Made by a program: the position numbers and the translations under genes. Shown piece after piece: positions 46,989 through 55,620 of a stretch of 64,000 nt of DNA. The notes beneath the pieces are model-generated. The model ran no database searches. It was given only the letters and a program-made list of their open reading frames with translations, and had not been told where the DNA came from. Numbering within the stretch: the first letter of the stretch is position 1; each line of letters opens with the position of its first letter. The DNA is from Saprospiraceae bacterium (lineage in GTDB: Bacteria > Bacteroidota > Bacteroidia > Chitinophagales > Saprospiraceae), in NCBI GenBank assembly GCA_025055285.1, contig JANWXM010000005.1, positions 62,001 to 126,000 on the forward strand. The letters run 5' to 3'.

Positions 46989-47453
46989 ATGAAAAGCATT
47001 AGCCAATGGTTATCGGAGTACGGAGAAAGTCATCAGAATCCTACCAACAAACTCATTCACTGGGTCTGCGTGCCTACAATCTTCTTTAGCATCGTTGGCT
47101 TGTTTTACGGCATTAAATTGGGCGTGGATCTAGTTCCAGGCATTCAACTGAACGTAGCGATGGTGTTGTTGGTGTTGACCATCGTCTACTACGCGCGCTT
47201 GTCGCCTTCGCTAGCGATAGGTATGCTTTTGTTTTCCATCATTTGTTTGGCACTTGCTCAAGCGATCGAATCCAGTGGACTCGTTCTCTGGCAGGTGTGT
47301 CTGGCCCTCTTCGTTGTCGCTTGGATAGGTCAGTTCTGGGGGCATAAAATCGAGGGGAAAAAACCCTCCTTTTTCAAGGATCTGCAGTTTCTACTCATAG
47401 GGCCAGCTTGGCTGATGAGTTTTATCTATCAGCGTTTTGGATTGCGCTATTGA
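46989..47453 (+). CDS. Mpo1-like (DUF962) membrane protein
   Basis: 154 residues with four hydrophobic helices and the DUF962 motifs H-Q-N-P-x-N-K-L-I-H-W near the N-terminus and G-H-K-x-E-x-K-K-P-S-F at the C-terminus. Yeast Mpo1 of this family is an Fe-dependent 2-hydroxy fatty-acid dioxygenase; the histidines here are those proposed as ligands. Bacterial function not established. Confidence 0.85.
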   Translation: MKSISQWLSEYGESHQNPTNKLIHWVCVPTIFFSIVGLFYGIKLGVDLVPGIQLNVAMVLLVLTIVYYARLSPSLAIGMLLFSIICLALAQAIESSGLVLWQVCLALFVVAWIGQFWGHKIEGKKPSFFKDLQFLLIGPAWLMSFIYQRFGLRY

Positions 47454-47581
47454 AGGAAAGTTGAGGCTCGATTCTTGAACAAGACATTGCTTTCTCGTTT
47501 CTGAAAACGCGCCGTCTCTCAAGCTGGCAAGTGGTATTAAAGTCGTTTTTTTGCTCAACAAAACGACTCTAGGACAAGGAT

Positions 47582-48358
47582 ATGGAAGACGTAACACAGC
47601 AAGGCTACGTTCGCACCGACTTTCGCGAAAATGGCGTAGCGCACCTGGCCTTTTATCATCCGAACCACAACAGCTTGCCAAGTCGACTACTTCAAGCCCT
47701 AGTGGATGCTTTCCAGGCGCTGAGCGGTGATGATAGGGTGCGCATCATCGTATTGCGCAGCGACGAACACAAAACCTTTTGTGCCGGAGCTAGTTTCGAC
47801 GAACTTGTTGCGATTCGCGATGTTGAAACTTCGAATCGCTTCTTCTCGGGCTTTGGCAACGTGCTCAATGCGATGCGTAGGTGCCCAAAGATTATCGTTG
47901 GCCGCATCCACGGCAAGGCTGTTGGCGGTGGTGTGGGTCTAGCTGCTGGCGCAGACTATAGTATAGCCTCTCAGTACGCATCAATACGTTTAAGCGAATT
48001 AGCTGTCGGCTTTGGCCCATTTGTTATTGGTCCTGCCGTCGAGCGGAAAATCGGAAAAGCCGCCTTTTGCCAGCTAGCCCTCAATCCTAGCGAGTGGCAA
48101 ACGGCAGCTTGGGCCAAAGAAAAAGGCCTGTTTCAGGAAGTTTTCGACACTGTGGAGCAACTTGACGCTTACATTGAGCACTTTACCCAAAATTTGTGCT
48201 CTTACAATCCAGAAGCGTTGGCCGAACTGAAAAAAATCTTCTGGCAAGGCACAGAGCATTGGGATCAACTGCTCATAGAACGCGCAGCCATCAGCGGTCG
48301 GTTGGCACTGTCCGACATTTCGCGGCAGGCCATCGAGGCATTCAAGAAAAAATCTTGA
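47582..48358 (+). CDS. Enoyl-CoA hydratase/isomerase family
   Basis: 258-residue crotonase-fold protein. Oxyanion motif H-G-K-A-V-G-G-G-V-G-L-A and the acidic S-E-L-A-V-G segment are in place. Could hydrate methylglutaconyl-CoA or other short enoyl-CoAs; substrate not determinable from sequence. Convergent with the LOG gene (22-bp spacer). Confidence 0.88.
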   Translation: MEDVTQQGYVRTDFRENGVAHLAFYHPNHNSLPSRLLQALVDAFQALSGDDRVRIIVLRSDEHKTFCAGASFDELVAIRDVETSNRFFSGFGNVLNAMRRCPKIIVGRIHGKAVGGGVGLAAGADYSIASQYASIRLSELAVGFGPFVIGPAVERKIGKAAFCQLALNPSEWQTAAWAKEKGLFQEVFDTVEQLDAYIEHFTQNLCSYNPEALAELKKIFWQGTEHWDQLLIERAAISGRLALSDISRQAIEAFKKKS

Positions 48359-48380
48359 GAAAGTTCTTGAGCCTTTCAGC

Positions 48381-49118
48381 CTATCTTTTCTCGAATAACC
48401 ACCACCTGGGTCGGCGCTTCACAATGCGATAATTTTTAGTTAAATGACGTCGAATATGCGCAATTGCTTCCTCGGGCTCATCAGTGAAGATCAGTAGGTC
48501 GAGATCCGCTGGAGAGATCGTTCCTTCTCGTACCATGGTGTGTAACATAGCCCGCATTTCGCAGAAATAATCCGTGCCCATGACTACGATCGGGAAGTTG
48601 GCAATCTTTCGCGTTTGAATAAGTGTCAGCGTCTCAAAGAGCTCGTCCATGGTGCCGAAGCCCCCAGGGAAGATGATAAACCCAAAGGAATATTTCACCA
48701 GGAGCACCTTGCGCACGAAGAAATAGCGCATCAGAACAAACTTGTCTAAATAAGGATTTTCCTTTTGTTCGTGCGGCAACACAATATTGCATCCTACTGA
48801 CCAGCCGCCTGCCTCACGCGCACCGCGATTGGCCGCCTCCATAATACCTGGCCCGCCGCCCGTCATCACCACTAAGCCTAAATCTCGGGCAATGAGCGAG
48901 CCCACCCGTCTAGCCAATTCGTAATACCGATGCCCTTCCCGAAAACGCGCTGACCCGAACACCGTGATGGCCGGCCCCATGAAATGGAGGGCTCGCATGC
49001 CGCGAATAAACTCCCAAAAAACCCGAAGAGCAAAGACCAGCTCGGAGCGCCGATTGCCTGGCCCTTCCAACCAGACCGACTCGTTGCGCGCAATTAAAGG
49101 GCGACGGGATGTATTCAT
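48381..49118 (-). CDS. LOG-family protein (cytokinin-type phosphoribohydrolase)
   Basis: 245 residues, Rossmann-like fold. Signature G-G-G-P-G-I-M-E-A-A-N-R-G (88-99) and P-G-G-F-G-T-M-D-E (151-159) with the catalytic Glu/Arg. LOG enzymes hydrolyse nucleoside 5'-monophosphates to bases and ribose phosphate. Last gene before the AT-rich island. Confidence 0.9.
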   Translation of the reverse strand: MNTSRRPLIARNESVWLEGPGNRRSELVFALRVFWEFIRGMRALHFMGPAITVFGSARFREGHRYYELARRVGSLIARDLGLVVMTGGGPGIMEAANRGAREAGGWSVGCNIVLPHEQKENPYLDKFVLMRYFFVRKVLLVKYSFGFIIFPGGFGTMDELFETLTLIQTRKIANFPIVVMGTDYFCEMRAMLHTMVREGTISPADLDLLIFTDEPEEAIAHIRRHLTKNYRIVKRRPRWWLFEKR

Positions 49119-49624
49119 AGTAAGCGATTTTTCACTGAAAATGCGTTTTTTATGAAGCTAATCGGCGGTAAAGATAGGGGGGTGAGCGACATGCGGAAAT
49201 TTGAATAAGAACAAGAGTATAAAACGAAGGTACCTTATAAGCTTTAAGATAGTACTATCTGGATGCGTAGTCAAGAGCAATATCTTCGATTGAATTAAAA
49301 TTTTCACAAAGGTGTTGAAGACGAACGTTGTATTCTGCTTCTAGTGGCCACTCCATACTTCGCGCGCTAGATGCATGCTCTTCTGGCTTTTTAGGTGCAT
49401 ATGTGGCGCCGCGTTCAAAAATTGTAAGCAAAAGGAGGTGTTTTCATCAGTTTTGCTGCCTCTCACCGGCTGCAGGGATGCCTCTGTGCCCACAGATCTG
49501 GATACGGTGTTCATGAACGAGAAAGTGGAGAGATGCTCAGTGTACGTTCTCGCTTAATTTTGCTGTGAGGGCTTTTTTTAAGAGTTAACTAAACTATACT
49601 GAAGAGCGTAATAATTCTAAGGCT
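49119..49624. other. Gap at the left edge of the methyltransferase island
   Basis: 506 bp between the LOG gene and the methyltransferase. On the minus strand an open reading frame without ATG (about 49257-49430, some 57 codons) contains E-W-P-L-E-A-E-Y-N-V-R-L-Q-H-L and ends at a stop; it looks like the C-terminal remnant of a gene, family unknown. No promoter motif recognised. Confidence 0.3.
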
Positions 49625-50611
49625 ATGTTTTACAACATGGATTGTGTAGAGGGCTCAAAAATGTATTTAAGCGACAATTCAATAGACTTAATTATTACAG
49701 ATCCTCCATACGGGATTGAAGGCCATACTCTTCATAAGCATTACAATAGGAAAGAGGAACACGTCTTAGACGGATATATTGAAATTCCAAGGGAAGAGTA
49801 TCCAATGTTTTCTGAAAAATGGATAAAAGAGGCGGAAAGAGTATTAAGACCCGGAGGTTCGATATATATATTTTCTGGCTATACGAATTTAATTCATATA
49901 CTTTCCGCAGTGCAAAAAACAAATTTGAAAGAGGTAAACCATATTATATGGAAATATAATTTTGGAGTTTACACTAAGAATAAGTATATATCCTCGCATT
50001 ATCACATTTTGTATTATGTTAAACCTGGTGCAAAACCCACCTTCAATACTAACTGTCGTTTTTCTGATGCAGAAAAGGATGAGTCCGGAAGGTCTTTAAA
50101 TTACCGAGACCGAGAAGACGTATGGATAATAAACAGGGAATATAAGCCTGGGCAAGTAAAGAATAAAAATGAACTTCCTAAGGAGTTACTGATGAAAATT
50201 ATACAATACTCCAGCAATGAGGGAGATTTGATATGCGATTTTTTTCTTGGAAGTTTTTCCACAGCGAGGGTAGCAATCGGTTTAAACAGGCGTGCTTGCG
50301 GGTTTGAGAAAAGTAAGGTAGCCTTCGATTACGGAATGAGTATAATAAGCAAATTAACGCCTGGATACCTGCTCTCCGAGATAAGGATACCAAAGGAAAA
50401 CACCTACTTTAATCAAGGAAAGTCAATTAGCGAAGAGGAAAAGAAAAAGATAATTAGAACGTACGTTCATTTGAGAAGAAGATTCTCAAAGGAAAAAGCG
50501 ATTGAATTACTCTCCGCTGAGTTTGGAAGAGGGCCTTGGTCTATTCGAAGGATAATATCAGAAGTTAATTCGTGTGAAAATTTTAATTTGTTTCTACCCA
50601 ATACCTCATAA
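49625..50611 (+). CDS. DNA adenine/cytosine-N4 methyltransferase (orphan, type II beta-like)
   Basis: 328 residues. Catalytic motif IV D-P-P-Y-G at 26-30 and a C-terminal SAM-binding motif I (D-F-F-L-G-S-F-S-T-A) after a central recognition region, the IV-then-I order of beta-class methyltransferases. The C-terminal 80 residues are helical and basic (H-L-R-R-R-F-S-K-E). Sequence is AT-rich with many AGA/AGG/ATA codons, unlike all neighbours, so it is probably acquired. No restriction endonuclease or specificity subunit adjacent. It may protect against invading DNA or have a regulatory role. Confidence 0.8.
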   Translation: MFYNMDCVEGSKMYLSDNSIDLIITDPPYGIEGHTLHKHYNRKEEHVLDGYIEIPREEYPMFSEKWIKEAERVLRPGGSIYIFSGYTNLIHILSAVQKTNLKEVNHIIWKYNFGVYTKNKYISSHYHILYYVKPGAKPTFNTNCRFSDAEKDESGRSLNYRDREDVWIINREYKPGQVKNKNELPKELLMKIIQYSSNEGDLICDFFLGSFSTARVAIGLNRRACGFEKSKVAFDYGMSIISKLTPGYLLSEIRIPKENTYFNQGKSISEEEKKKIIRTYVHLRRRFSKEKAIELLSAEFGRGPWSIRRIISEVNSCENFNLFLPNTS

Positions 50612-51359
50612 CATACTTTATAAAGAAATCGGCTCATCCGGTTTGAAAATGTTGAGATAAAGAAGCAGAAGTTCAGGTTTGCGGAGCAAAACATCGACCC
50701 AACAACTTCTGCTCATGAACCTCGAAACGCTTGCAAATAATTTCGGCAAATGCCGAACGCGAACGAATGGCGACGCGATTTTTTTCTCCACCATCTGAGC
50801 TTATTCCTGTCCCTTCGCAGCCGGTACACCTGCTTGAATTTTGAGCGCTACCGCCCTAAAAAGGGCCGAAGAGGGTAGCCTAAAAAGTATGGCGACCGCT
50901 TTTTGGCCCAAAAGGTAGACATCCTGCGACTTACTCTGCTTCTCCTGTGAGGAAGGCCATCACATTCGCGCAGGCGTAGCTTTCGTCGTCAAGTCGCTCA
51001 GAAGCAGGATCAACGTCGCCATCGTCCATGAATGGAACTAAGACGGCGCAGTCAAATCGGTCAAGAGCTTCAGCTGCACAGATTTGGAATTTTCGTGCTC
51101 AGAACATCTATCTGAGAACAGAAGCCCGCGAAGGCCGCTCTCGGTGGCCGGCATCATGTTGCTCACATAACGTACATAGGCGAGGTACGGTGGTTTTCCG
51201 ACGTATTTGATGTTTTGAGTTCGTTATGAGTTTGTAGTCTTTCGGCCGTGTTAAGGTTCTTACGAGAGTGACTGGAGCAACCCGTATCGTATTTTATTGG
51301 TCGTTGTGATGAAAGTTGTCCTAAAAGTTTTGTCAAGGAAATCACCTTTACACACTTCT
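50612..51359. other. Island right part with decayed transposase
   Basis: 748 bp with no intact gene. A perfect 10-bp inverted repeat (AGCAGAAGTT 50664-50673 with AACTTCTGCT 50704-50713) lies 52 bp after the methyltransferase stop and could be its terminator or a transposon end. It is followed by a frame-shifted remnant that I read as an IS4-type transposase (next entry). Confidence 0.4.
50715..51170 (+). pseudogene. Decayed transposase, IS4-like
   Basis: No frame is intact, but translating in steps gives F-F-L-H-H-L-S-L-F-L-S-L-R-S-R-Y-T and F-E-R-Y-R-P, then Y-G-D-R-F-L-A-Q-K-V-D-I-L-R, which resemble the N-terminal part of Bacteroidota IS4-type transposases (F-x-x-L-x-x-F-L-S-L-x-G-R and ERYG). 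Later frames give G-V-A-F plus basic stretches. Stops and frame changes interrupt it several times. Catalytic DDE residues not located. Family assignment is from pattern memory. Confidence 0.4.
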
Positions 51360-52385
51360 TCACGAAGAAGGTAAAACGTTTACAGCTTTCTCACTTTCTC
51401 CGAATAGCCACTCTAGCGTATTGCGGTAAAAAATTTTTTCCAAGGTCTGTTGCGGGAGATTCATTCGCTCAATGAATGCTCCAATTTCGAGGTCTCCAAG
51501 AGGAAACGGATAATCTGTGCCTAGGCATACTTTTTCGTCGCCAATCAGGGAGATGACGTATTGGAGGAGGAGAGGGTCGTGTGTGGCGGAGTCTACCCAA
51601 AATTTACCCAAGTAGTGGCGAGGGGGCACCTTGTTGTCTACAGCTACAAGGTCGGGCCTACATTCGAAGCCGTGTTGGATTCGTCCTATTGTAGGGATGA
51701 AGGAGCCTCCTGCATGGGCGAAACAGAATCGCAAGCGCGGAAGGCGTTCCATTACGCCTCCGAAGATAAGAGAGCAGATTGCCCGGCAAGTTTCAGCGGG
51801 CATGCCTACTAGCCAAGGGAGCCAGTATTTAGTCATGTGCTCTTGCCCCATCATTTCCCAAGGGTGTACGAGAACGGCCATATTTAGGGCCTCGCATGCT
51901 TGAAAAATGGGAAAGAATTCTGGTTCGCTGAGGTTTCGTTGGTTGACATTGGAGCCAATCTGGACTCCTGGAAAGCCGAGTTCTTTCAAACGCTGAAGTT
52001 CTTTAATGGCGAGGTCGGCGTCTTGCATAGGGATGGTGCCTAGTGGAATGTAATGGTTGGGGTATTCTTCAGCTATTGCAGCTAAATGGTCATTCAGGAA
52101 GCGAGATAGGTCTAGACAATCAGCGGGCTTAGCCCAATAGGAAAACATGACAGGAATAGTACAGACGACTTGCACGGTTGTATTGTGGCGCAAGTATTCT
52201 TCGATGCGTAGGCGAGGGTCCCAGCAGTTGCGTTCGATTTCGCGAAAAAAGGTATTGCCTTTCATCATGCGCGCGTACCCTGGGCGATGGTGCTCTAAGT
52301 GAATAAACTCGCCGTAACCGTACTTTTGAGCGAAATTGGGTAACTTCTCTGGCAGGATATGTGTGTGCATATCGATCTTATACAT
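51360..52385 (-). CDS. ACMSD-like amidohydrolase
   Basis: 341 residues from the ATG at 52385. TIM-barrel metal hydrolase with M-H-T-H near the N-terminus (His7, His9), H-P-W-E, H-A-G-G and G-T-D-Y-P-F-P-L-G-D, the pattern of 2-amino-3-carboxymuconate-6-semialdehyde decarboxylase, which controls the branch between NAD synthesis and tryptophan/kynurenine catabolism. Other amidohydrolases of the family (OHCU-type or gamma-resorcylate decarboxylase) share it. No other kynurenine-pathway gene is in the window. Confidence 0.82.
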   Translation of the reverse strand: MYKIDMHTHILPEKLPNFAQKYGYGEFIHLEHHRPGYARMMKGNTFFREIERNCWDPRLRIEEYLRHNTTVQVVCTIPVMFSYWAKPADCLDLSRFLNDHLAAIAEEYPNHYIPLGTIPMQDADLAIKELQRLKELGFPGVQIGSNVNQRNLSEPEFFPIFQACEALNMAVLVHPWEMMGQEHMTKYWLPWLVGMPAETCRAICSLIFGGVMERLPRLRFCFAHAGGSFIPTIGRIQHGFECRPDLVAVDNKVPPRHYLGKFWVDSATHDPLLLQYVISLIGDEKVCLGTDYPFPLGDLEIGAFIERMNLPQQTLEKIFYRNTLEWLFGESEKAVNVLPSS

Positions 52386-52454
52386 GGTAGGAGAGCGATT
52401 TAAAACTTGGAGCAAAAGTTGCAATTTTGGAGCTATCTATTCGTGACAAACGAC

Positions 52455-52487
52455 GAGCCGCCTTGGAGAGAAACTCCAAGGCGGCTC
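52455..52487 (-). terminator. Strong hairpin after dnaK
   Basis: A perfect 14-bp stem (52455-52468 with 52474-52487) with a 5-nt loop, 28 bp after the dnaK stop (minus strand). The run following on the minus strand is only weakly U-rich (GTTTG), so termination is probable rather than proven. It can also form in the opposite strand. Confidence 0.6.
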
Positions 52488-52515
52488 ATGCGTGCATAGT
52501 TGTTGTAAGAGGCTG

Positions 52516-54402
52516 TTAGCCTTTTACTTCTTCGAACTCGACATCTTGTGCGCCGGTGTCGGAGGAAGTCCCTGTGGTGCTGCTTCGACCATCGCTTGTC
52601 TGGGCGTTTTGGAAAATGGATACCGTGGCTGCTTGCCAGGCCTCCTCAACTGCTTTCATAGCAGCGTCTATGCGGTCGAAGTTTTGAGTTTTGTAGACTT
52701 CGCGCAGGTCGGCCAAGGCGTTTTCGAGTCTTTCGCGCGATTGAGCAGGGATTTTGTCGCCGTATTCGCGAAGCTGTTTTTCGCTCTGGAAGATCAGACT
52801 GTCGGCGGCATTGAGTTTTTCAGCGCGTTCGCGCGCCCGACGGTCGGCTTCGGCATTGGCTTCGGCTTCAGCTTTCATGCGAGCAATTTCCTCCTTGGTC
52901 AGGCCTGTGCTGGCCTCAATTCGGATATTTTGCTTTTTGCCCGTGCTTTTGTCCATAGCCGTTACCGACAAGATGCCGTTGGCGTCAATGTCGAAAGTCA
53001 CTTCGATCTGAGGAACGCCGCGCGGAGCGGGTGGGATGCCATCTAGGATAAAGCGACCAACGGACCGGTTATCTTTTGCCATGGGCCGTTCGCCCTGTAA
53101 GACGTGAATTTCTACTTGAGACTGGTTGTCGCTCGCCGTAGAGTAAATTTTTGACTTCTTTGTTGGGATTGTGGTATTTGCCTCAATAATGACATCGTAC
53201 ACGCCGCCGAGCGTCTCGATACCAAGCGACAACGGTGTCACGTCGAGCAATAGGACGTCAGATACTGTACCACCCAATACGCCGCCCTGAATCGCAGCAC
53301 CGATAGCAACTACTTCGTCGGGGTTGACACTCTTGTTAGGCTTCTTGCCGAAGAATTTTTCTACTGTTTCTTGAATGCGCGGAATGCGCGTAGAACCACC
53401 TACTAGGATGACTTCGTCAATGTCTTTTGGCTCCAGACCTGCGTCCTTTAAAGCCTTGCGGCAGGGTTCTAGCGTACGCTCCACCAGATGGTCAATCATT
53501 TTTTCAAATTGAGAACGGGTCAACTTCTTGACCAAGTGTTTGGGCACACCGTCTACTGCAGTGATGTAGGGCAGGTTGATTTCTGTTTCCAGACCTGAGG
53601 ATAGTTCTATTTTGGCTTTTTCTGCCGCTTCGCGCAGGCGCTGAAGAGCCATAGGATCTTTCCGCAGATCTACGCGCTCCTCGCGTTGAAACTCGTCGGC
53701 AAGCCAGTTAATGATAATCTGGTCAAAGTCATCGCCACCCAGGTGCGTGTCACCATTGGTGGATTTCACCTCAAAGACGCCTCCACCTAGCTCTAAGATA
53801 GAGATATCGAAGGTACCTCCACCGAGGTCGTAAACAGCTACCGTGATTTCTTTGTCGCGCTTATCCAGACCATAAGCCAAGGCTGCTGCTGTAGGCTCGT
53901 TGATGATGCGCTTCACATCCAACCCAGCGATCGCACCCGCTTCCTTAGTTGCCTGGCGCTGGGAGTCATTAAAATACGCTGGCACAGTGATGACTGCCTC
54001 CGTTACTGGTTCGCCCAAGTAATCCTCGGCAATCTTCTTCATTTTCTGAAGAATCATAGCCGAAATTTCTTGAGGCGTATAGATACGGCCTTCGATTTCG
54101 ACGCGACAGGTATCATTGTCCCCTCGGACTACTTTGTAAGGAACGCGGGCAATTTCGTCTGTACGTTCGCTGTAGCGCATTCCCATGAAGCGCTTAATGG
54201 AGTATATCGTGCGCTTAGGGTTAGTGATAGCCTGGCGTTTGGCCGGCGCGCCAACTTTTCGTTCTCCATTATCTAAAAAAGCCACTACTGAGGGCGTTGT
54301 GCGAGAACCCTCATCGTTTGCGATCACTACGGGCTCATTGCCCATCATGACTGCTACGCAGGAGTTCGTTGTTCCTAAGTCAATGCCGATAATTTTTCCC
54401 AT
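52516..54402 (-). CDS. dnaK: Molecular chaperone DnaK (Hsp70)
   Basis: 628 residues, with the N-terminal ATPase (G-I-D-L-G-T-T-N-S), phosphate-2 loop D-L-G-G-G-T-F-D, adenosine motif G-G-S-T-R-I-P, the linker D-V-L-L-L-D-V-T-P, peptide-binding domain and a short C-terminal tail ending E-F-E-E-V-K-G. ATG 54402. No dnaJ or grpE next to it. The plus strand here is not clearly G- or C-rich, unlike its neighbours. Confidence 0.98.
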   Translation of the reverse strand: MGKIIGIDLGTTNSCVAVMMGNEPVVIANDEGSRTTPSVVAFLDNGERKVGAPAKRQAITNPKRTIYSIKRFMGMRYSERTDEIARVPYKVVRGDNDTCRVEIEGRIYTPQEISAMILQKMKKIAEDYLGEPVTEAVITVPAYFNDSQRQATKEAGAIAGLDVKRIINEPTAAALAYGLDKRDKEITVAVYDLGGGTFDISILELGGGVFEVKSTNGDTHLGGDDFDQIIINWLADEFQREERVDLRKDPMALQRLREAAEKAKIELSSGLETEINLPYITAVDGVPKHLVKKLTRSQFEKMIDHLVERTLEPCRKALKDAGLEPKDIDEVILVGGSTRIPRIQETVEKFFGKKPNKSVNPDEVVAIGAAIQGGVLGGTVSDVLLLDVTPLSLGIETLGGVYDVIIEANTTIPTKKSKIYSTASDNQSQVEIHVLQGERPMAKDNRSVGRFILDGIPPAPRGVPQIEVTFDIDANGILSVTAMDKSTGKKQNIRIEASTGLTKEEIARMKAEAEANAEADRRARERAEKLNAADSLIFQSEKQLREYGDKIPAQSRERLENALADLREVYKTQNFDRIDAAMKAVEEAWQAATVSIFQNAQTSDGRSSTTGTSSDTGAQDVEFEEVKG

Positions 54403-54666
54403 GATAAACAGGTTTAAAATGGTCTGTTCTTAAATTAAATAACCAAATCGTTGACACACTCATCAATGAATATGCCACCGCTCAAAACCTGACGTTTTGG
54501 CACTCAGGAAGAGCCAACTGGTATTTTTTTGGCAGTATTTCATGGGTTTACTTTTCCTTAGGAGCCTTGTTTGTCTTCTCCGTTTAGCTAAAGTTTTGAG
54601 TCAAGTGACATCTCACCTGTCAGAGAAGGTGATTTAAGCTTATTCGCTTTTTTCGGAGCCGACCTC

Positions 54667-54674
54667 TACCTTTG
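54667..54674 (+). promoter_or_regulatory. Putative sigma-A -7 element
   Basis: TACCTTTG matches TAnnTTTG only 12 bp before the RNase Z ATG at 54687, with TTCG (one mismatch to TTTG) 20 bp upstream. Transcript would be almost leaderless. Confidence 0.45.
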
Positions 54675-54686
54675 CCCTGCGGTAAG

Positions 54687-55598
54687 ATGTGGGTGCGAAT
54701 TTTAGGAAACGGCTCTGGCGGTCCATTTCGAGGAAGGCACTATAGCGCACAGGTTGTGCACGACCGACGCCATTATTTTCTCGTAGATTGTGGTGAAGGG
54801 GCGCAGGAACAACTGCACCGTTACGAAATGCCTGTGGATCGCATTCAACAAATTTTTATCACGCATCTGCACGGTGACCACGTGTTTGGACTACTTGGTC
54901 TGCTCACTTCATATAGCCTCAAAAATCGCGAGCAAACCCTTCAGCTGTTTTCGCCACCGGGTCTGGCGGCTTTTGTATTCGACGCAGCGCGTCATTGCGG
55001 CATTCGGTTTTCTTTTCCACTGGAATTCATAGAAGTCGGCTGTGAGCATTCCGAACACGTTTTTGAAACAAAAGCTATAGAGGTTTGGACGATACCCCTT
55101 CGACACGGTACACCGTGTGTGGGCTGGCTCTTTCGGGAAAAACCACGACCGCGCAATATTCGACCTGAATGCATCGAGCGCTATGGCCTATCTTTTGCCC
55201 AAATAAGAGCCATCAAGGAGGGAGCCGATTTGATCCTTGCTGATGAGCGTATTGTGCCCAATGAGGAGTTGACGTTGCCCGCTAAGCCGCTGCGCTCCTA
55301 TGCTTACTGTAGCGACACTGCTCCCTCTGAAGAAGTGGCTGACGTGGTTCGCGGAGTGAGCTTGCTTTACCACGAAGCCACGTTTACTAGCGAACATGAG
55401 AAGGAGGCGGCAGAGGCATTTCATTCCACAGCTCGTCAGGCCGCCGAAATTGCTTCTGCCGCTCAGGCGGGCCAGCTCTTGTTAGGTCATTTTTCCGGTC
55501 GTTACCCCGATACTACACGGCACTTATGCGAGGCTCGTGAAATTTTTCCTAATACAGAGGTATCTGTCGAAGGGATTGAGTACGCCGTAGGTGAATGA
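54687..55598 (+). CDS. rnz: Ribonuclease Z
   Basis: 303 residues from the ATG at 54687 (a TTG at 54672 lies inside the -7 element). Metallo-beta-lactamase fold with the metal site H60-L-H62-G-D64-H65 and downstream H-G-T-P and H-F-S-G-R-Y. Processes tRNA 3' ends; needed where CCA is not encoded. Convergent with metG. Confidence 0.95.
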   Translation: MWVRILGNGSGGPFRGRHYSAQVVHDRRHYFLVDCGEGAQEQLHRYEMPVDRIQQIFITHLHGDHVFGLLGLLTSYSLKNREQTLQLFSPPGLAAFVFDAARHCGIRFSFPLEFIEVGCEHSEHVFETKAIEVWTIPLRHGTPCVGWLFREKPRPRNIRPECIERYGLSFAQIRAIKEGADLILADERIVPNEELTLPAKPLRSYAYCSDTAPSEEVADVVRGVSLLYHEATFTSEHEKEAAEAFHSTARQAAEIASAAQAGQLLLGHFSGRYPDTTRHLCEAREIFPNTEVSVEGIEYAVGE

Positions 55599-55620
55599 TG
55601 CCTGGTTTTGAATGGTGCAG

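Noticed and set aside
52492-53046. 184-residue frame on the plus strand over dnaK
   Set aside because: Opposite-strand shadow of dnaK, whose motifs are unmistakable.
54403-54666. Heat-shock operator (CIRCE-type) before dnaK
   Set aside because: No TTAGCACTC-N9-GAGTGCTAA type repeat found; TGGCAC near 54499 also lacks a sigma-54 -12 box.
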